From Entomortierella parvispora (lineage: Eukaryota; Mortierellomycota; Mortierellomycetes; Mortierellales; Mortierellaceae): a stretch of 64,000 nt of DNA. Position numbers and translations under genes: made by a program. Below are positions 35,001 to 47,682 of this stretch, piece by piece. The stretch spans positions 2,480,001 through 2,544,000 of the forward strand of contig OY752143.1 of NCBI GenBank assembly GCA_963573315.1. The letters are read 5' to 3'. The notes beneath the pieces are model-generated. The model saw only the letters and a list, made by a program, of their open reading frames with translations. It made no database searches and was not told the DNA's origin. Each line of letters starts with the position of its first letter. The stretch's first letter is position 1.

Positions 35001-35178
35001 TAAAGGTCTTTGTTGGGGATGTTTGAACCCAGAGGCTGGAGGCCGGGGATGCAGCCGGCTGCTGATCATAGGAGCTGTATGACATGTCGTATTCGGACTG
35101 ATAGACCGAGGATGACGAAGAGGAGGGGGCAGAAGAAGAAGAAGAAGGGTGTCCTTTGAATGTATCGGATGAGTTCAT
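32029..35178 (-). CDS. Pho80/Pcl-type cyclin with large low-complexity insertions
   Basis: Exons in transcription order 35178-34167, 33771-33406, 33269-32800 and 32694-32029 join to 837 residues. Cyclin-box pieces are recognisable: helix 1 near residue 398 (ARLMSLANYIRHILTLT); helices 2-3 at about 595-640 (IPYPNLTLTLALIYVDRLKA, then GCSHRLFLVAFIIAAKYRCS); and later MEAEFLTFLNFDL. This pattern is of Pho85-type (Pcl) cyclins, which activate a CDK in phosphate, glycogen or morphogenesis control. About 185 residues of His/Pro/Gln-rich sequence lie between helices 1 and 2, and a long insert lies in exon 4. The N-terminus has polyGln and three HIQ repeats. Intron 1 is long (395 nt) with opposed homopolymer tracts. 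The frame is open upstream to 35403; I chose the ATG after the CT-rich leader. Confidence 0.8.
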
Positions 35179-38100
35179 TGGTGGTGGTATGTGGTTGGAG
35201 GATTGTCGACGACGGAAAAGAAAGAAAGAAAGAAGGAAAAGCAAAAGAGTGTTGTGCAGTGTCCTGAAGTGGAAACGTGGTATGGTACAAAGCGAGGCGT
35301 GGCGGTGGGCTGAGGCAGGTGCTGGAAAGTAGAGAGACCAGAACGAACAGAGAGGAAGAGAGAGAGAGAGTGAAAGAGGAAGGGGAGGGGAAAGGGTGCA
35401 CACGCCAAGGAAAGTGATTGCTGATTGCTGCAGCAGTCAAGCAAAGATATAGTGATCCAGATGTCCAGTAGGAAGGGTTACGAGTGGAGAGGGAGGAGAA
35501 AGAGTTGAGGTGGTAACGGGAGATGCAGAAGGAGGCAGAGAAAGGAGAGAGAGAAGGAAAGAAAGAAAAAGACAGAGAGAGAGAGAGAAAGAGAGAGAGA
35601 GAAAGAGAGAGAGAGAAAGAGAGATAGAGAGAGACTTGCTCGTTTAACGACAGTTGAGAGACGAGGAGAGAAAACAGAATGGTTCATGGGGACCGGGCGG
35701 GGCAGGGCTGCCCTTTTATTGATTTTTTCTTTGTGGAAAGAAAGGGCTGGCCTCCGGGGAGGAGCAGGGGGCGATCACGTCAAGAAAAGACGGACGGACA
35801 GTGAGACAGACAGACAGACAGACAGGGCAGGGGCTGTGGTCAGCGCAGACGAGGACCAGGCAGGATGGTCGAGAAGAGAAGAAGAGGAGCAGAGGGAGAA
35901 GGGGAGAAGGCGAGTCTCCGATCAAAGGATACAAAGGATACATCCATCACATACAGTTCGAGGGAGCACAGAGAGAGAGGGAGGAGCCAAAAAAGAGAAC
36001 AGAAATCATTTCTTCCGCGGAACGTCGCACACACCGCCCTCGCTGCAGGCGGGTCACGGCCGCGTCACAGTGTGAACCATGGAGTGGCAGTAGAGACTCG
36101 TGTGGAGTGGAGTGGGATGTTGAGCACAGGGCTGTGACTGAACACAACGTCCTTGCCTCTCTCTCTCCCTCTCCCCTTCTCTCTTTATTATTATTATTTC
36201 TGTACTCCCACCATCGTCATTCTTCACAGCTGGCCAGTCATTCACTCGTTCTCTGCTCACAAGGCACCCGCCTTGTTGTCACTCTTGTGTCGCAGGAGGC
36301 ACAAGTCCAAAAACGCAGCTTTTGTCACAACTGCTGCAGCCCTACTGAAAAGGGGCAAAAAAAAAAAAAAAAAAAAAAAGATTCCGTCTCCGACCCTGTG
36401 CTTGGCGACGATCACTTTGACCTCCTTTGCTTCCTGGCCCTTTTTTTCACCTTGGTGGCCCTTGCCGCGATTGTCTACTCGCCCAAAAGCCTGTTGCTTT
36501 TCTAGTACCGGTACTCCAAAAGAACGAACCATCGAAAAGGAAGAATCGGAATCGGAGAGAGCGAGCGAGAAAATTTGTATTTTACTTTGATGCAGTTCAT
36601 TCAATAATACGTATTGATCCACAAAGATACGCCCGATCCACGATCAGATTCACGAGCCGATTGTAATGTGTGCTTCCTAGAGTTGGACAACAGGGGGCCG
36701 AGAACAACATGAGCGGTATTGTTGAGTGTCTTGCATCAGCTGGCCAAGGACCAAGGGTCACACTGGCTTACATGATGAGCTTCTCTCTCGCAACGGTATG
36801 CATTCCAGTGGCGCTCAATCCCATATACCGCAAACTCTCCACTTTGCCTGCATATCTTGCTATAAATTACGGCTCCTCTTTCACATTGCCCGACTAGCGG
36901 TCAGCAGGTGCAAACCATACAATTCTCTTGTCGAAAGAGAGTGGGCGGATGTTTTGCTCGCTATTTGTTGCATTCACTTGTCCATTCTCACAGGGAGAGG
37001 CGATTGAGCAAACTCTTTTTTTTTATATTTTTGCATAGTCTCACTCCATGCCACTTGCACATCCGACCAAAGTGAATGTGCACGGTGATAGCTCAATTCA
37101 TTCCACTCGATCGACCTGCAGCCTCTGGTTGCAAAGTCAGCTGGGCCCGATCGAGGGGGAAGGCGGAAGGAGAGGTGAAGGACAACAAATCAAGGACGGA
37201 CCACTCTTCTGGTGTGTCGCAGATCAAACCTTGACTTCAATAGGTGCAAGCCTCATAGAATAATTAGCGACAATCGGTGATTTCAACAAACAGCAGCCTG
37301 TGAACGAAGCAAAAGACGAGAATAGCCAAGAGACGCGTCTTGTCTATTGAGAGAAAGAGTCCATTCATTTGTGCCCCTCGGATGGCTAGCATGAAACACA
37401 ATGTGTCGACCTTGTCTTCTTTGTTCAGCGAATGTCTGTGTTGGCCTTGGGCTGCGGTGATGCATCAGATTTGCTATTGTTCTTTGACAGGTGCGCGCGT
37501 GAGGTGGGCTATTATTGTTGTCGCAGGCAAAAAGTTCCCGAGGGGATGATGCATTCCCTTTTGCGTCCTTTTGTTTGATAAGACCAACTCCGTTCTTCCT
37601 TGGATGCAATTTGTTTGGTGCTGCAACGAGAGGCTGATTATTGCATGGATCTTCAGGTCGGCAGATCTGTGAACACAGACGTCGATTGGCTCGTTTGCTT
37701 CCCCGAGGAGAATTCTTTGCTGCGACGATGGGAGATGTTGCTGGCTGTCCGTTGGCTGCTCTGTCCTCTTGACCCCATGGCCCTTGGCCAAGCCCAATAG
37801 AGAGGATTGAGATGTCTTCCTAGAGGCGAGATCCGTCTCCAACAAGAGAGGAGAGGAGCCAGCCTCAGCTCGTTCGACGCGACTGTTCACTTGCTTTGCA
37901 GGTTTGAAACAAAGGCAAACGAGGGGTCTTCCACGCCGTGCAGACAAAGGTGTACAAGCCACCGAGCCCCCTCTGAGTGAGAGTGTGGCAAGCATGCACA
38001 TGGGCCAACCTGCCGCGTCCATTCTTTATTTCCGCCCTCATCCACGACCGCCGCATCCATACCACCCTGCCACCTTTGACGCCACACAAAGCAGCCTTCT

Positions 38101-38264
38101 ATTGTTACGCATTCTTCATACTCGTAACGTCGCAGTGACGCTGATTTCGCTGAATAACAAGGAGCATCAAGGACCCAAAAGACTGGCACTTCAATTTATA
38201 CACCTTTCCACCTCTCCGCGCGATCTCCTCAATCTCACATTCCTGGCCTGGCCGCGAGCACAAG
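35179..38264. other. Large divergent intergenic region
   Basis: About 3.1 kb between divergent genes (cyclin and RRM protein). It is dominated by purine-rich simple sequence at 35330-35640 and 35880-36000, an ACAG tetranucleotide run near 35805-35826, and a poly(A) of about 21 (36358-36379). Apparent ORFs are low-complexity. I see no supported gene or RNA. Confidence 0.4.
35541..35635. repeat. (GA)n microsatellite, imperfect
   Basis: About 95 bp of GA/GAA repeats upstream of the cyclin gene; on that gene's coding strand this is a CT-rich leader. Confidence 0.9.
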
Positions 38265-38957
38265 ATGGCATCGACAGGCGACAAGGACAAAGACCTGCTG
38301 AGTCTCTATGATGACGATGACGACCTCCTCGATTACGGCGATTCGCTCGACATTGATCCAAATGTCGATCTGAGCAAAGTCGACAACTTTGATGAGTTTG
38401 ACTTTGAAGCAGACGGACTCTTGGACGACTTGGAGAAGGAGCTGGTGTCCGATGCGCCAAGCACAGGCAGTGCCAACGGCGGCCCTAAGGATACCTCTGA
38501 GAAAAAGCAAGTCCTTGCAAACGAAGCCCCTGCAAAGGAAGAGACACCAAAAGGGGGCAGTAACACTCCATCAGCTGAATCCAAGGAGGGGCCAAAATCA
38601 CAAAAGAGTACTGCAGACGACGGAAACATATCATCGATACAAGACAAAAGCGGCCATCGCGAAGGAAACTTCAATCACCAAAACCCTGCGGCTCGCTCTC
38701 CCGTCTCAAACAACCGAGGAGGATTTTCTGGCCGTGGTGGATATAATCAAGGTCACGGAAATTACACGGGAGGAGGAGGAGGAGGAGGAGGAGGAGGAGG
38801 AGCGGGGAGAGGATCAGGGGCAATGGGCACCGGGATGAGTCGCGGTAACTTTCAAGGAGGGCCAGGCATGGGTCACCATCCGATGATGACGAATATGGGC
38901 CGCGGTATGGGTATGGGAGCCATGAACATGAACCCAGCGATGCTCCAGAACATGAAT

Positions 38958-38990
<33 letters not shown>

Positions 38991-40480
38991 GGTATGGGTA
39001 TGGGTATGAATATGAACATGCCCATGATGAACGTGCCTGGTATGGGCATGGGCAGAGGCCAATATCCTGGGTAAGTACAGGCTCGTTTCGTTGGCGCTGG
39101 AATGAATCGAATAGTTCGGAGCCCACAATTGCTTAATTTTAACTCTTTGCCTCTGTAGGGGTGGCTATGGAAACCAGGCAGGAATGGGCATGTTCAACCA
39201 GGGACAGAGTATGAACGCTGGTTCAGCAGGCATATCTGCCCGTGTACCGCAAGGAGCTGCAGGACCCACTGGCAGAACCATTCACATCAACCCCAACTTT
39301 CAAAAGAACCGCCCGTCTGGACCACCACCCACCAGCGGAGGAGGATACGATGGCATGAACACGCAAGGAAAGCAATATCCACCTCAGTCGTACCAGAATC
39401 AGCAGCAACAGCAGTTCTCAGCTCAAGGTCCTGGGTCCTCTCGAAACTGGGATCAGCGCAGTGGACGCAATGTCGGGGACACCGATGGCGATCGTAACTC
39501 CAAGAATTATTCCTTGGGCGTAAGTGACAGTTTCGCATAGAAATTGCCTTGATTGTAACGTTCGTAGTATTGACTTGAATTGCTCAATTGTTAGTCTGAT
39601 TCGACTCGTGGACTGTTGAATGGACAGGATCAAGATAGGGACAATTGTTCTGGTGGTGATTCCTCGTATAGGGCAAGGTCCGATCGTGACCGAGATGGCA
39701 GATATCCCATCGACAGGCATTCAAATGACTCGGGTCGATACTCAAATCCGGCACGGGTACCTTCAAACAATGACCGATCCCTTGTTTCATCATCCAGCAG
39801 AAGTCGATCGCCTCATGCGAATGGGTCAGGTTCTGTATCGATCTCAAGTCGACTTGGAACTAAGCGACCAGGCGAGAACTTTGATGATGCCCACAAGTCG
39901 CACAAATCATCAGGAGACAGCACCCCTCGATCAGATCATAGTCGACAGAGAGACTACGGGGCTCAAGAGGACGGTTCGGTTTCCTTTTTGAGAGACAAGC
40001 GTGCAAATGACCAGCCACAACAGAGCCAATCCAGCGTCAATGCAACTCCAAAGGGCCATGTCAAGATGGAAAATATCCCCAGCAATTTCACGGATGAATC
40101 CCTCCGCAAGTTGGCCATTGGAATCCCAGGCGTTGACCGTGTTCTCGTATGTATCCTGGCGCCAATGTGGATGGGGTGCTTGTGGATATTAAGAATCTCT
40201 CACTGACGTTACAACCACTTTGTCCTCGTAATAGTCCATTGCCAAGCAAGGTGACCGAACCTTTCTCCTTGGATTTGCGTCAGTGGAAGAAGCAAAGTTT
40301 TTCCGTAGACAGATTAATAGGTTTGACCTTGTCCTTTTTCGACGTTCTCTGTTCGACCCTTTCGTTGTGCGAGTTCAAAACTTGATAATGACACTTTTGT
40401 TTTTGCCACTCTCCATTTCACATTCATCTAGGACAACAATCGAGGGATCCTTGGTCACTGTTACCTTGGTCTCTGCATGA
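38265..40480 (+). CDS. RRM RNA-binding protein with polyGly and Gly-Met tracts
   Basis: Exons 38265-39070, 39159-39519, 39595-40146, 40235-40320 and 40432-40480 join to 617 residues. The start is acidic with Asp runs (LLSLYDDDDDLLDYGDSLD). Gly-rich sequence follows, with an unbroken polyGly, then a Gly-Met hexamer repeat (about 38953-39018). After that come Gln-rich and Arg/Asp/Ser-rich regions (RS-like). One RRM ends the protein (about residues 543-615): VKMENIPSNF as RNP2-like, and RTFLLGFASVEEAKFF as RNP1. The last three exons each carry a piece of the RRM, which supports the splicing. The composition suggests a nuclear mRNA-processing or condensate-forming protein. I do not assign an ortholog; the acidic start is weakly like RBM33. 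Confidence 0.85.
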
Positions 40481-40784
40481 AACAATAACATTCGCGACAT
40501 CAGCACACATATTTTTTTTAACGACAGTGGATCCCACTTTGTACTATACCAGTTTTTTTCCATCTCTCTCTCTATCTCTCTTTGTTTGTGGTGATAAGAA
40601 GGCCGGCGGGGTTATTAGAAAAAAGAAAACAAGGGAGAAGAAAGCCTGCCATGTACTATATTTGTAAAAACACTTTTAGTTTAGGATGCAAAACAAATGT
40701 CCTTTGGCGACAGTATTAAAACTCTTTCAAAAGCGAGAGGGCAATGCTCCGTCTCTCTTTTAATATGAAGAAGCAAGTCTTATA

Positions 40785-43540
40785 TCAGTTCATGGACTTT
40801 GATCTTTTGGGGTCATAATGTGGGACAGGGCGAAGATGGTCCTCTAGAAGGGGGTCCACATCACGGCCACGGAGGGCATTCATATGTTCCTCATGTTGCG
40901 CCTGCTGTCGGTAATACCGCGAGTCATGATTATGAGGTAATGAGTGAGGACCTTGGTCGAGCTGATAGGGGTCCATGCCCAGGAAATCATGTTCCCCAGC
41001 CTGAGCGTGACTTGTCATCCGAACCAAGCGCGCTGTAACTGAACTAGGGGGAGGCCCGCTCAAGATGGTAGCGCTGCTTCCGCGACGAGTAACAGCAGGA
41101 GGAGAATGGATCGTACCATGGTGGTTAGGCATCAGTCTTTTGGGTCCCGATTTCTGTCGTCGATGGTGGATCGACTTTGTAGGGATCCCCAAGGAGGTAG
41201 GAGATTGCATTGTTCCCTCGATCCCGGCCTGGATCGCAGAGGCAGAAGCATCAGCCCTGAGTCGCAACAAGATCCGATCAAGAGCCAGCTCAATCATCAG
41301 TCGATATTTCAGCATAGATAGGAAGGGCCAGGTGGACTGTTCGCCTTTGAGGATCCAGTATTGAATCGATTCGTTAGTTGGGTTCGAGATCAGGGTCAAA
41401 AAGTCCTGGAGCTGAACCTCTGGCACAATGGTAACGTTTCCGGAGACCTTTTCTTCCACGAGTTGGACAAATAAATGAGGCAGAATGCCGATTTGGTTCA
41501 ACTAAGGCGATGTAAAACAGTTAAGAAGACGGGACTACGGTTTGTTCCACAACTGGAAGACTGCAAACAATTGACATACCTGTCCCATACGATGTTTGAT
41601 TTCTGCCAACATCGCTCTGGCAATCCTTTCGGTCCAACCTAAACTTCCAAATCGATCAGAGCCTCCGCACTTTCGATTCTTAAGTCCTCGAGACATGAAC
41701 GGTACAATATAAGGATTGGCTTGTGAAACGATAAAGTGGTTCACATTAAACAGCTCTGAAAGTCGAGTGAGAGGCGTCTCCGGACTGATCACTCCATATG
41801 AGAAGAAAGAAGGCGTGATGGGGTTCGTGTAGTTCATAGCTAAAGAAGTGAAAGGATTGTAGGTGTCAGTACAGGCTTCCAGTGGAAAACGGGTAGACAA
41901 TTGTCCCGATTCCAGGGTCTTGTCATTCTTACCAGAGGGCGTCCAGTGAATAATGTTGCCAGACTTGTCTTTCGCCAGCAAATCTGCAGTAGAGGAGAAG
42001 CCGAGCATAGAAGCTGAAGTACATGCTGCACTGCTGATGAGCTACTCATGGGAGAATGAATATTTTACTGGCTATTCGCGATAGTAGATCGCAGGGTCCC
42101 TTCTGATAGCATATTTGGGAGACTTACCACATTCGGCGAGGTAATGTAATTAAGAAGTTGTGGACCTTCCGACTTTCTAGATGAGGGAACGGTGATGTTC
42201 AACACACGTTTTGTTCTCTTGAATGCCTCCTATTGGGAGATAGAGGAGAGGAAGATAAAGTCGTCAGCCCCAAGCCTTACAGTGACTCTCAAACAACTAA
42301 TATCGTGCGTATCACTCACATCAAAAGTCAGATTGCCAACGTTGGTTTGGATACAGTCCTCCAGGACCTTAATGTCGATGAGGTAGCCTGAAGTAAAGGT
42401 GATATAGCTGAGTGGTTAGTGGCTGAGCAAGTAAGAATATATGGAGGGGTAGCCCCATTGATAATCTGTACCTTGGGTCATCAGACGGGTGAACTTTCTG
42501 CTGAGGTTGCCTCGCACACCGACTCGGCTGAACGCACGCAGATCAATACCACCTTCTTGGAAAACACCTGGCAGTTCCTCGTCAGTTTTCACACATACAA
42601 TAGCGGCCACCAAAGCTCCCACAGAAGCTCCACTAATGATCCTGGGCAGCAACCCATGCTCAAATAGTGTCTTGACTACACCTAGATGGTACATGCCTAA
42701 TCATTTACAAGGCGTCAGTAATTATGATTACCATTATCATTTCAAAACCAGCATGACGGGAACAAACCGAAGGAAGCACCACCGTGGAGCAACAAAGCAG
42801 AACTACCAAAACTTTGGCGCGTCTCCATGAAGAAATCAAGTTTGGCTTGCCTTGAAAGGGTCGAATGGTTGGTCTCTGCGACATGCTCCAACTGTGAGAC
42901 GACTTCGTCCATGTAGGATTCGATCAGGTGCTTTGTTCCCAAATATGAATGACAGAACAATCTAGGGTCCGTGATCCCACCCAAATTTCTCAAGAGGCCC
43001 GATCGGAGCAAGTACATCATTGCGGAGACGTCCTCTGATTCGCGGACGATCTTGAGATGTTGTCGACGGGACATGATCAGGTTGTAGTCATATACATTCG
43101 AATGGTGGTTGTTTCTCCAGACATCCGATCCAGTGAGGATGTCCAGGTCTGTGGCTCTTGCCAGCCATTCATCGTAATTGTTGGAGTGTGCGAGCTCATT
43201 TGTCAATTGATCTTCCAGATTTCTCCTTAGAACCATCGACCAAAAGCCCTATTGACACGGAAGAAAGAAAAAGGTATGGGTTTCGCGATTCATTTTGTGG
43301 GTCAACTGGAGGATTTTCTTCGCAGGTATCAGATTCTCACCTTCCAAGAGTATAGGACCAACTGCAGCAAAGATGCAGCCAACGTGGCAATAATCTGCAA
43401 AATGGGAGTGATGGATGACTGTTGGATTATGGGATATAGTACGTATAGAAATTCGCAACGTGTGGTCAAGCTCCTGGTCTTTCACGTTGTTTTTGGGCGA
43501 AGGCAGGGTGACAGCATCCAAATATGCATACCTCGATCAT
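40785..43540 (-). CDS. Patatin-type triacylglycerol lipase (Tgl3/4/5, SDP1 family)
   Basis: Exons in transcription order: 43540-43532, 43394-43341, 43248-42768, 42696-42472, 42387-42320, 42229-42128, 42041-41580, 41501-40785, joining to 705 residues. A hydrophobic N-terminus (IIATLAASLLQLVLYSW) and a DUF3336-type region (WSMVLRRNLEDQL...YDEWLARATDLDIL) precede the patatin core. The core has the oxyanion GGASFG, nucleophile Ser206 in GASVG, then GYLIDIKVLEDC, VLNITVPSS, NYITSPNV and ELFNVNHFIVSQANPY. These enzymes hydrolyse stored triacylglycerol at lipid droplets. The family's catalytic Asp-Gly upstream of LSELFNVNHF appears as Tyr-Gly here. A 93-nt in-frame segment of exon 7 (41932-41840) has GT-AG ends and may be a further intron (protein then 674 residues). 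The first exon codes only three residues. Divergent from the helicase gene, 277 bp away. Confidence 0.88.
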
Positions 43541-43817
43541 GGCGGAAAAGCGTCGAGAATGTAGCAGGCCGTAGGAAAGGATGGAGTAGAGGCTGTGTGA
43601 TGGGGATGGGGAGGAAGGTAAGGAATGGAGAGAGAAGAAGCAGCAGCATGCATTGGTTCGTGCAGGAGCGTGAAAGTGCCGAACGACACGTGAAAATAAA
43701 AAACCAGTATAGAATTTCGAGGAATAATTACCCAGTATAAAATTTAAAATAAAAGGACAACCACCGTTGTTCCACGACGATTCTTTTCGACCTTCAGCCT
43801 CTGGGGACCACTTTCAG

Positions 43818-46800
43818 ATGACAAGATCAAGACAAGGCGCACCAAGGGTGCAGGTCTGCAATGACTTCCAGAACATGGGATGGTGCCGCTTCGGACAGTC
43901 CTGCAAGTTCGGTACGGCGCCCATGTGTGCAATGCGACATAATACGTTTACTCGTAATGGTGCCCTTTTGAATTGCCGCTGATATTTCAATCTTTGTTTA
44001 ATAGAGCATGTCGAGTCGGGAACATCGAACGCTAACCATGGGAATGTGAGTAATGAAAATTCTGACATGCTCTCCTCTCATGCGTACGACAGTAACCTAA
44101 TGCAGCACCGTCGTCATGACCTGGAATAGCAAGCACAGCAAGGACGTAGAAATAATGCCAGGGGTCGCGGAGGAATGGTGACAATGAACTATGAATGGTT
44201 TGATGGGTCTTCGTCTAACAGCCAGGGCCCAGGATCTCGTCAGCAACAAGGAGGTCGGGGGCGAGTTGCCACCTCGAGTGGCCAACGAGGCCAGTCCAAT
44301 CGGTCTGGCAATCTAGGACAGGGAGGGAGAGACACATCCAAGCCTTCATACCATGGAGTGGCTCCCCCCAAGCCGTCCATAGATAACAGTTGGAAGAGGG
44401 GACTGCCTAAAGGTAAGATGAGGCCCAAAAATCCCGCGTTGTTTGGCATCCAGTCTTGTTAACTTTTCCTCTCTCGTATTCCAGATGACTTTCGGTTCAA
44501 GTCCATCTGCCCAACCTCGGAAGATCTCGATACAGACGAATATCCGGAACCAAAAGAAAACATCATTCACACAGCCTATGACTCGACAGACCAGTACCTT
44601 GAAACCCATTTCCACCTTCTTCGCGCAGATTGTACTATCCCTGTAAGGACGGCCATTCGAGCCTATCGAGAAGGCATCGTAGAGGACAATGATATGATGA
44701 TATACACCAACGTGAGTATTCCAAGTGTAACATGAGGTGCATGTTCATGGATGTCGATGACCGCTCTAACCCTCCCCGGTTCTGTTTATCCAGGTGAGAC
44801 CAATGTCGCTCCTCTTTGCCACAATTGGGCTTGTACATCGGATGATGTTTGTTGTCGACGGGCGTCGAGTGAACTGGAGACAATCGAAGCGTCTTATACC
44901 CGGAACCATAGTCTGCTTGTCGACCGACCAGTTTGAAACTGTCAGATTTGCCACCGTCGTCGAGCGTGATATGGACTGTCTGACGGATCCCAGGAATCTT
45001 CAAATCGGTATCAAGTTCATTCACCCGGATCCACGAGTGGATTTTGATCGCGATATCAAATATGTCATGATCGAAGCGATGCAGGGTTACTACGAGGCGT
45101 ATCAACATGTCTTGCACTGCCTTCAGAACATCGATCCTCTCATGCTCCCCTTCCAGCCACAACTGATTGGTCTGGAGCAGGACCTTCAGCAACCGCTTTA
45201 CAGCCAAGGCATCAGACAATTCCACAACATGGATCACATTGGTGCCTCTATCCAAGAATTCTCAAGCATATTGAAGGGTGATGGAGAGGTTCAAAGTAAC
45301 CCAGTCCAGCACAACGAAGTTCAATCAAGCGTTGTTATTGATGCAGTCCACCGACTGCTGACGAAAGAGTTGGCCATTCTCCAAGGACCTCCCGGAACAG
45401 GAAAAACGTTTCTCGGTCTTTTGGCTACGCACATGCTCATAGAGAACTGCTCTCCTGGCAATATCCGCCCTATCGTGGTTATTTGTCAAACGAACCATGC
45501 GTTGGATCAGTTTTTGGAAGGAATCATGAAGTTCGAAACGAAAGTAGTCCGAATCGGGTCCAGGTCGAAAAGTGATATTGTCTCCCCCAACACGTTGTTC
45601 AATATCCGAATGAGGTACAAGGATAATCCCGAAGAGGCACGCTTGGATGGGATTCAGTCCAGTACACCGATCAGGTTTTTCAAGATGAAAGACCAACTGG
45701 AGAGCGAGATGCTTACTCTCTTGGAAGAGCTCACGGAGGAATATATACCTTTGGATAAGTTCCTAGAACTCAAGATTATTTCTCAGGAACAGTACAACTC
45801 CTTTTCGCAGGATGACTGGGTCTTATCCCCGGATCAAAACGAAGTTACGACGGCTCAGGCTTGGCTTCAAGATGCACCAGATATTCCAGATCCGAGCAGA
45901 CTTGCCGTTTTTGATGACACGAATCTTCAGGATGACATTATTCCGGAAATGGACGAAGAGGAATTACAGGATCGTGTCGATGAGTTTATGGTTGGAAACA
46001 TCGACGAGCGAAAGATAGTTGGGCAATCTGTCAACTTCAAACAGTCCATCGTATGTAACCTAGATAGCACCTTCATTGGGGATCTTGGAGAGTATATGGC
46101 GTTCGACAATGTACATGAAATCCCTGGGTCGAAGCGGATGGGCGTATACCGTGTCTGGCTGCAAAAGTTCCAGGCATCTATCTCTCGCAAACTTGGCCAG
46201 CTGCAAAAAACGTACGACATTGTCTGTGAGAACATTCGCCAGCAAAACCGACTCAATGATTTGCAGATTCTTAAGCGAGCTCGAGTCATAGGATTGACTA
46301 CCACTGCGGCGGTAAGCGGGTGCAACTTGAATTTGACTTGTTACGTGTGGCCCGAACTGATGCGTTTGCCCTGAACTATATTATTCGGTAGTCCAAATAT
46401 CACGACTTGCTCTGTTTGTTAATGCCCAAGGTTATCATTTGTGAAGAAGCATCGGAAACCCTGGAAGCACATCTTCTTGCGGCATTGACCCCTTCAGTCG
46501 AGCATTTCATTCTTATTGGAGATCATGAGCAACTTCGACCCAGCATGTCCGTACATGATTTGAAGTTCAAGAATATCGATGTGTCGCTGTTTGAGCGGCT
46601 TGTCATGAACCATATTCCGTACTCCATGCTTGAAGTCCAGCGGCGAATGAGACCCGAGATTCGCAGCCTTGTCAAGCCAATCTACCCTGATCTTCGGGAC
46701 CACGAATCCGTATGTCATTATGAAAGCGTACGGGGTATGGTGCACAATGTAAGTCGGCTTTTTGAAAGGACAGTACCGGTCAGCAGTTTCAATAATGTAT

Positions 46801-47682
46801 TTTGGCCCTAATTTGAGTGACCCCTCTCTTCTTGCTTTCTCCCTAGCTTTGGTTCCTGACCCACGATGAGCCAGATATGCTGGGTTCCAATCAATCCCAC
46901 ATCAACCAGCACGAGGTTGGGGTCGCAGCCAAGCTCGCTATCTATTTGCTCCAACAAGGATACGCCCCTTCCGAGATCACAGTCTTGACTATGTACTCTG
47001 GCCAGCGGTCATTGATTCAAGAAAGGTTACGGAGGAGCCATCAGCGCGGTGCAAAGGAGATTCGAGTGAGCACGGTGGACGGCTTTCAGGGCGAGGAGAA
47101 TGAAATTATCATCCTAAGTCTGGTACGGAGCAATACCAACAATAACATTGGTTTCCTGAGGACCAGCAATCGTGTCTGCGTCGGTCTCTCCCGCGCAAAG
47201 AAGGTACTGTATCCACTGCCTCCACGCCGAGATCAGGCTCTATGAACGCGAAAACGAAGAATTGACAACTCATACTTTGTGCTCGATTTCTTTCTCTACA
47301 GGGGCTATACATTCTAGGCAATGGCGAGCTTTTGAGGAGTCAGTCATCTCTGTGGATGACCATCATCAACAGTCTGATAGCTGATCCGAGTAACTTTAGG
47401 ATTGGAAACCGAATCCAGCTACGTTGTCAAACGCATCCGGATGAAGTATCAGAGATTGCACTTGAGGCCGAGTTTGATGTTGTGGAGCAAGGGGGCTGTT
47501 CAAGACCCTGCGGCGGAAAGTTTGATGGCTGTGGTCACCCTTGCCCGTTCACTTGTCATGTAAGCGAGCACATCTTTATGAACTGCAACCACGAATGCGG
47601 CCGACCACTCTCATGCGGGAAGCACACCTGTCCCAGGACTTGCAGCGACCAATGCAGGCCATGCGAGTATTGCGGTGCTTAG
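43818..47682 (+). CDS. Hrr1/ZNFX1-type superfamily 1 helicase with CCCH and NFX1-type zinc fingers
   Basis: Exons 43818-43911, 44005-44045, 44130-44412, 44485-44711, 44794-46311, 46392-46748, 46847-47203 and 47302-47682 join to 1085 residues. A CCCH finger (C14-x8-C23-x5-C29-x3-H33) is completed only after splicing exons 1-2. An RGG-rich linker follows, then the family segment YLETHFHLLRADCTIPVRTA. The helicase has Walker A GPPGTGKT (413-420), VIICEEAS (motif II), LIGDHEQLRP, QRRMRPEI, STVDGFQGEE and VGLSRAKK. The C-terminus has about two NFX1-type Cys/His repeats and then stops. In fission yeast, Hrr1 works with the RNA-dependent RNA polymerase in RNAi heterochromatin assembly, and animal ZNFX1 acts in small-RNA inheritance or RNA sensing. 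A role in RNA silencing is inferred. The frame is open a little upstream from a TTG; I use the first ATG. Confidence 0.9.

Noticed and set aside
35541-36000. ORFs in the purine-rich region upstream of the cyclin gene
   Set aside because: They are translations of (GA)n and ACAG repeats with no other coding signal.
43767-43817. Earlier start (TTG) of the helicase
   Set aside because: Non-ATG start without support; the ATG at 43818 precedes the complete CCCH finger. An upstream exon cannot be excluded because the sequence before the ATG ends in TTTCAG.
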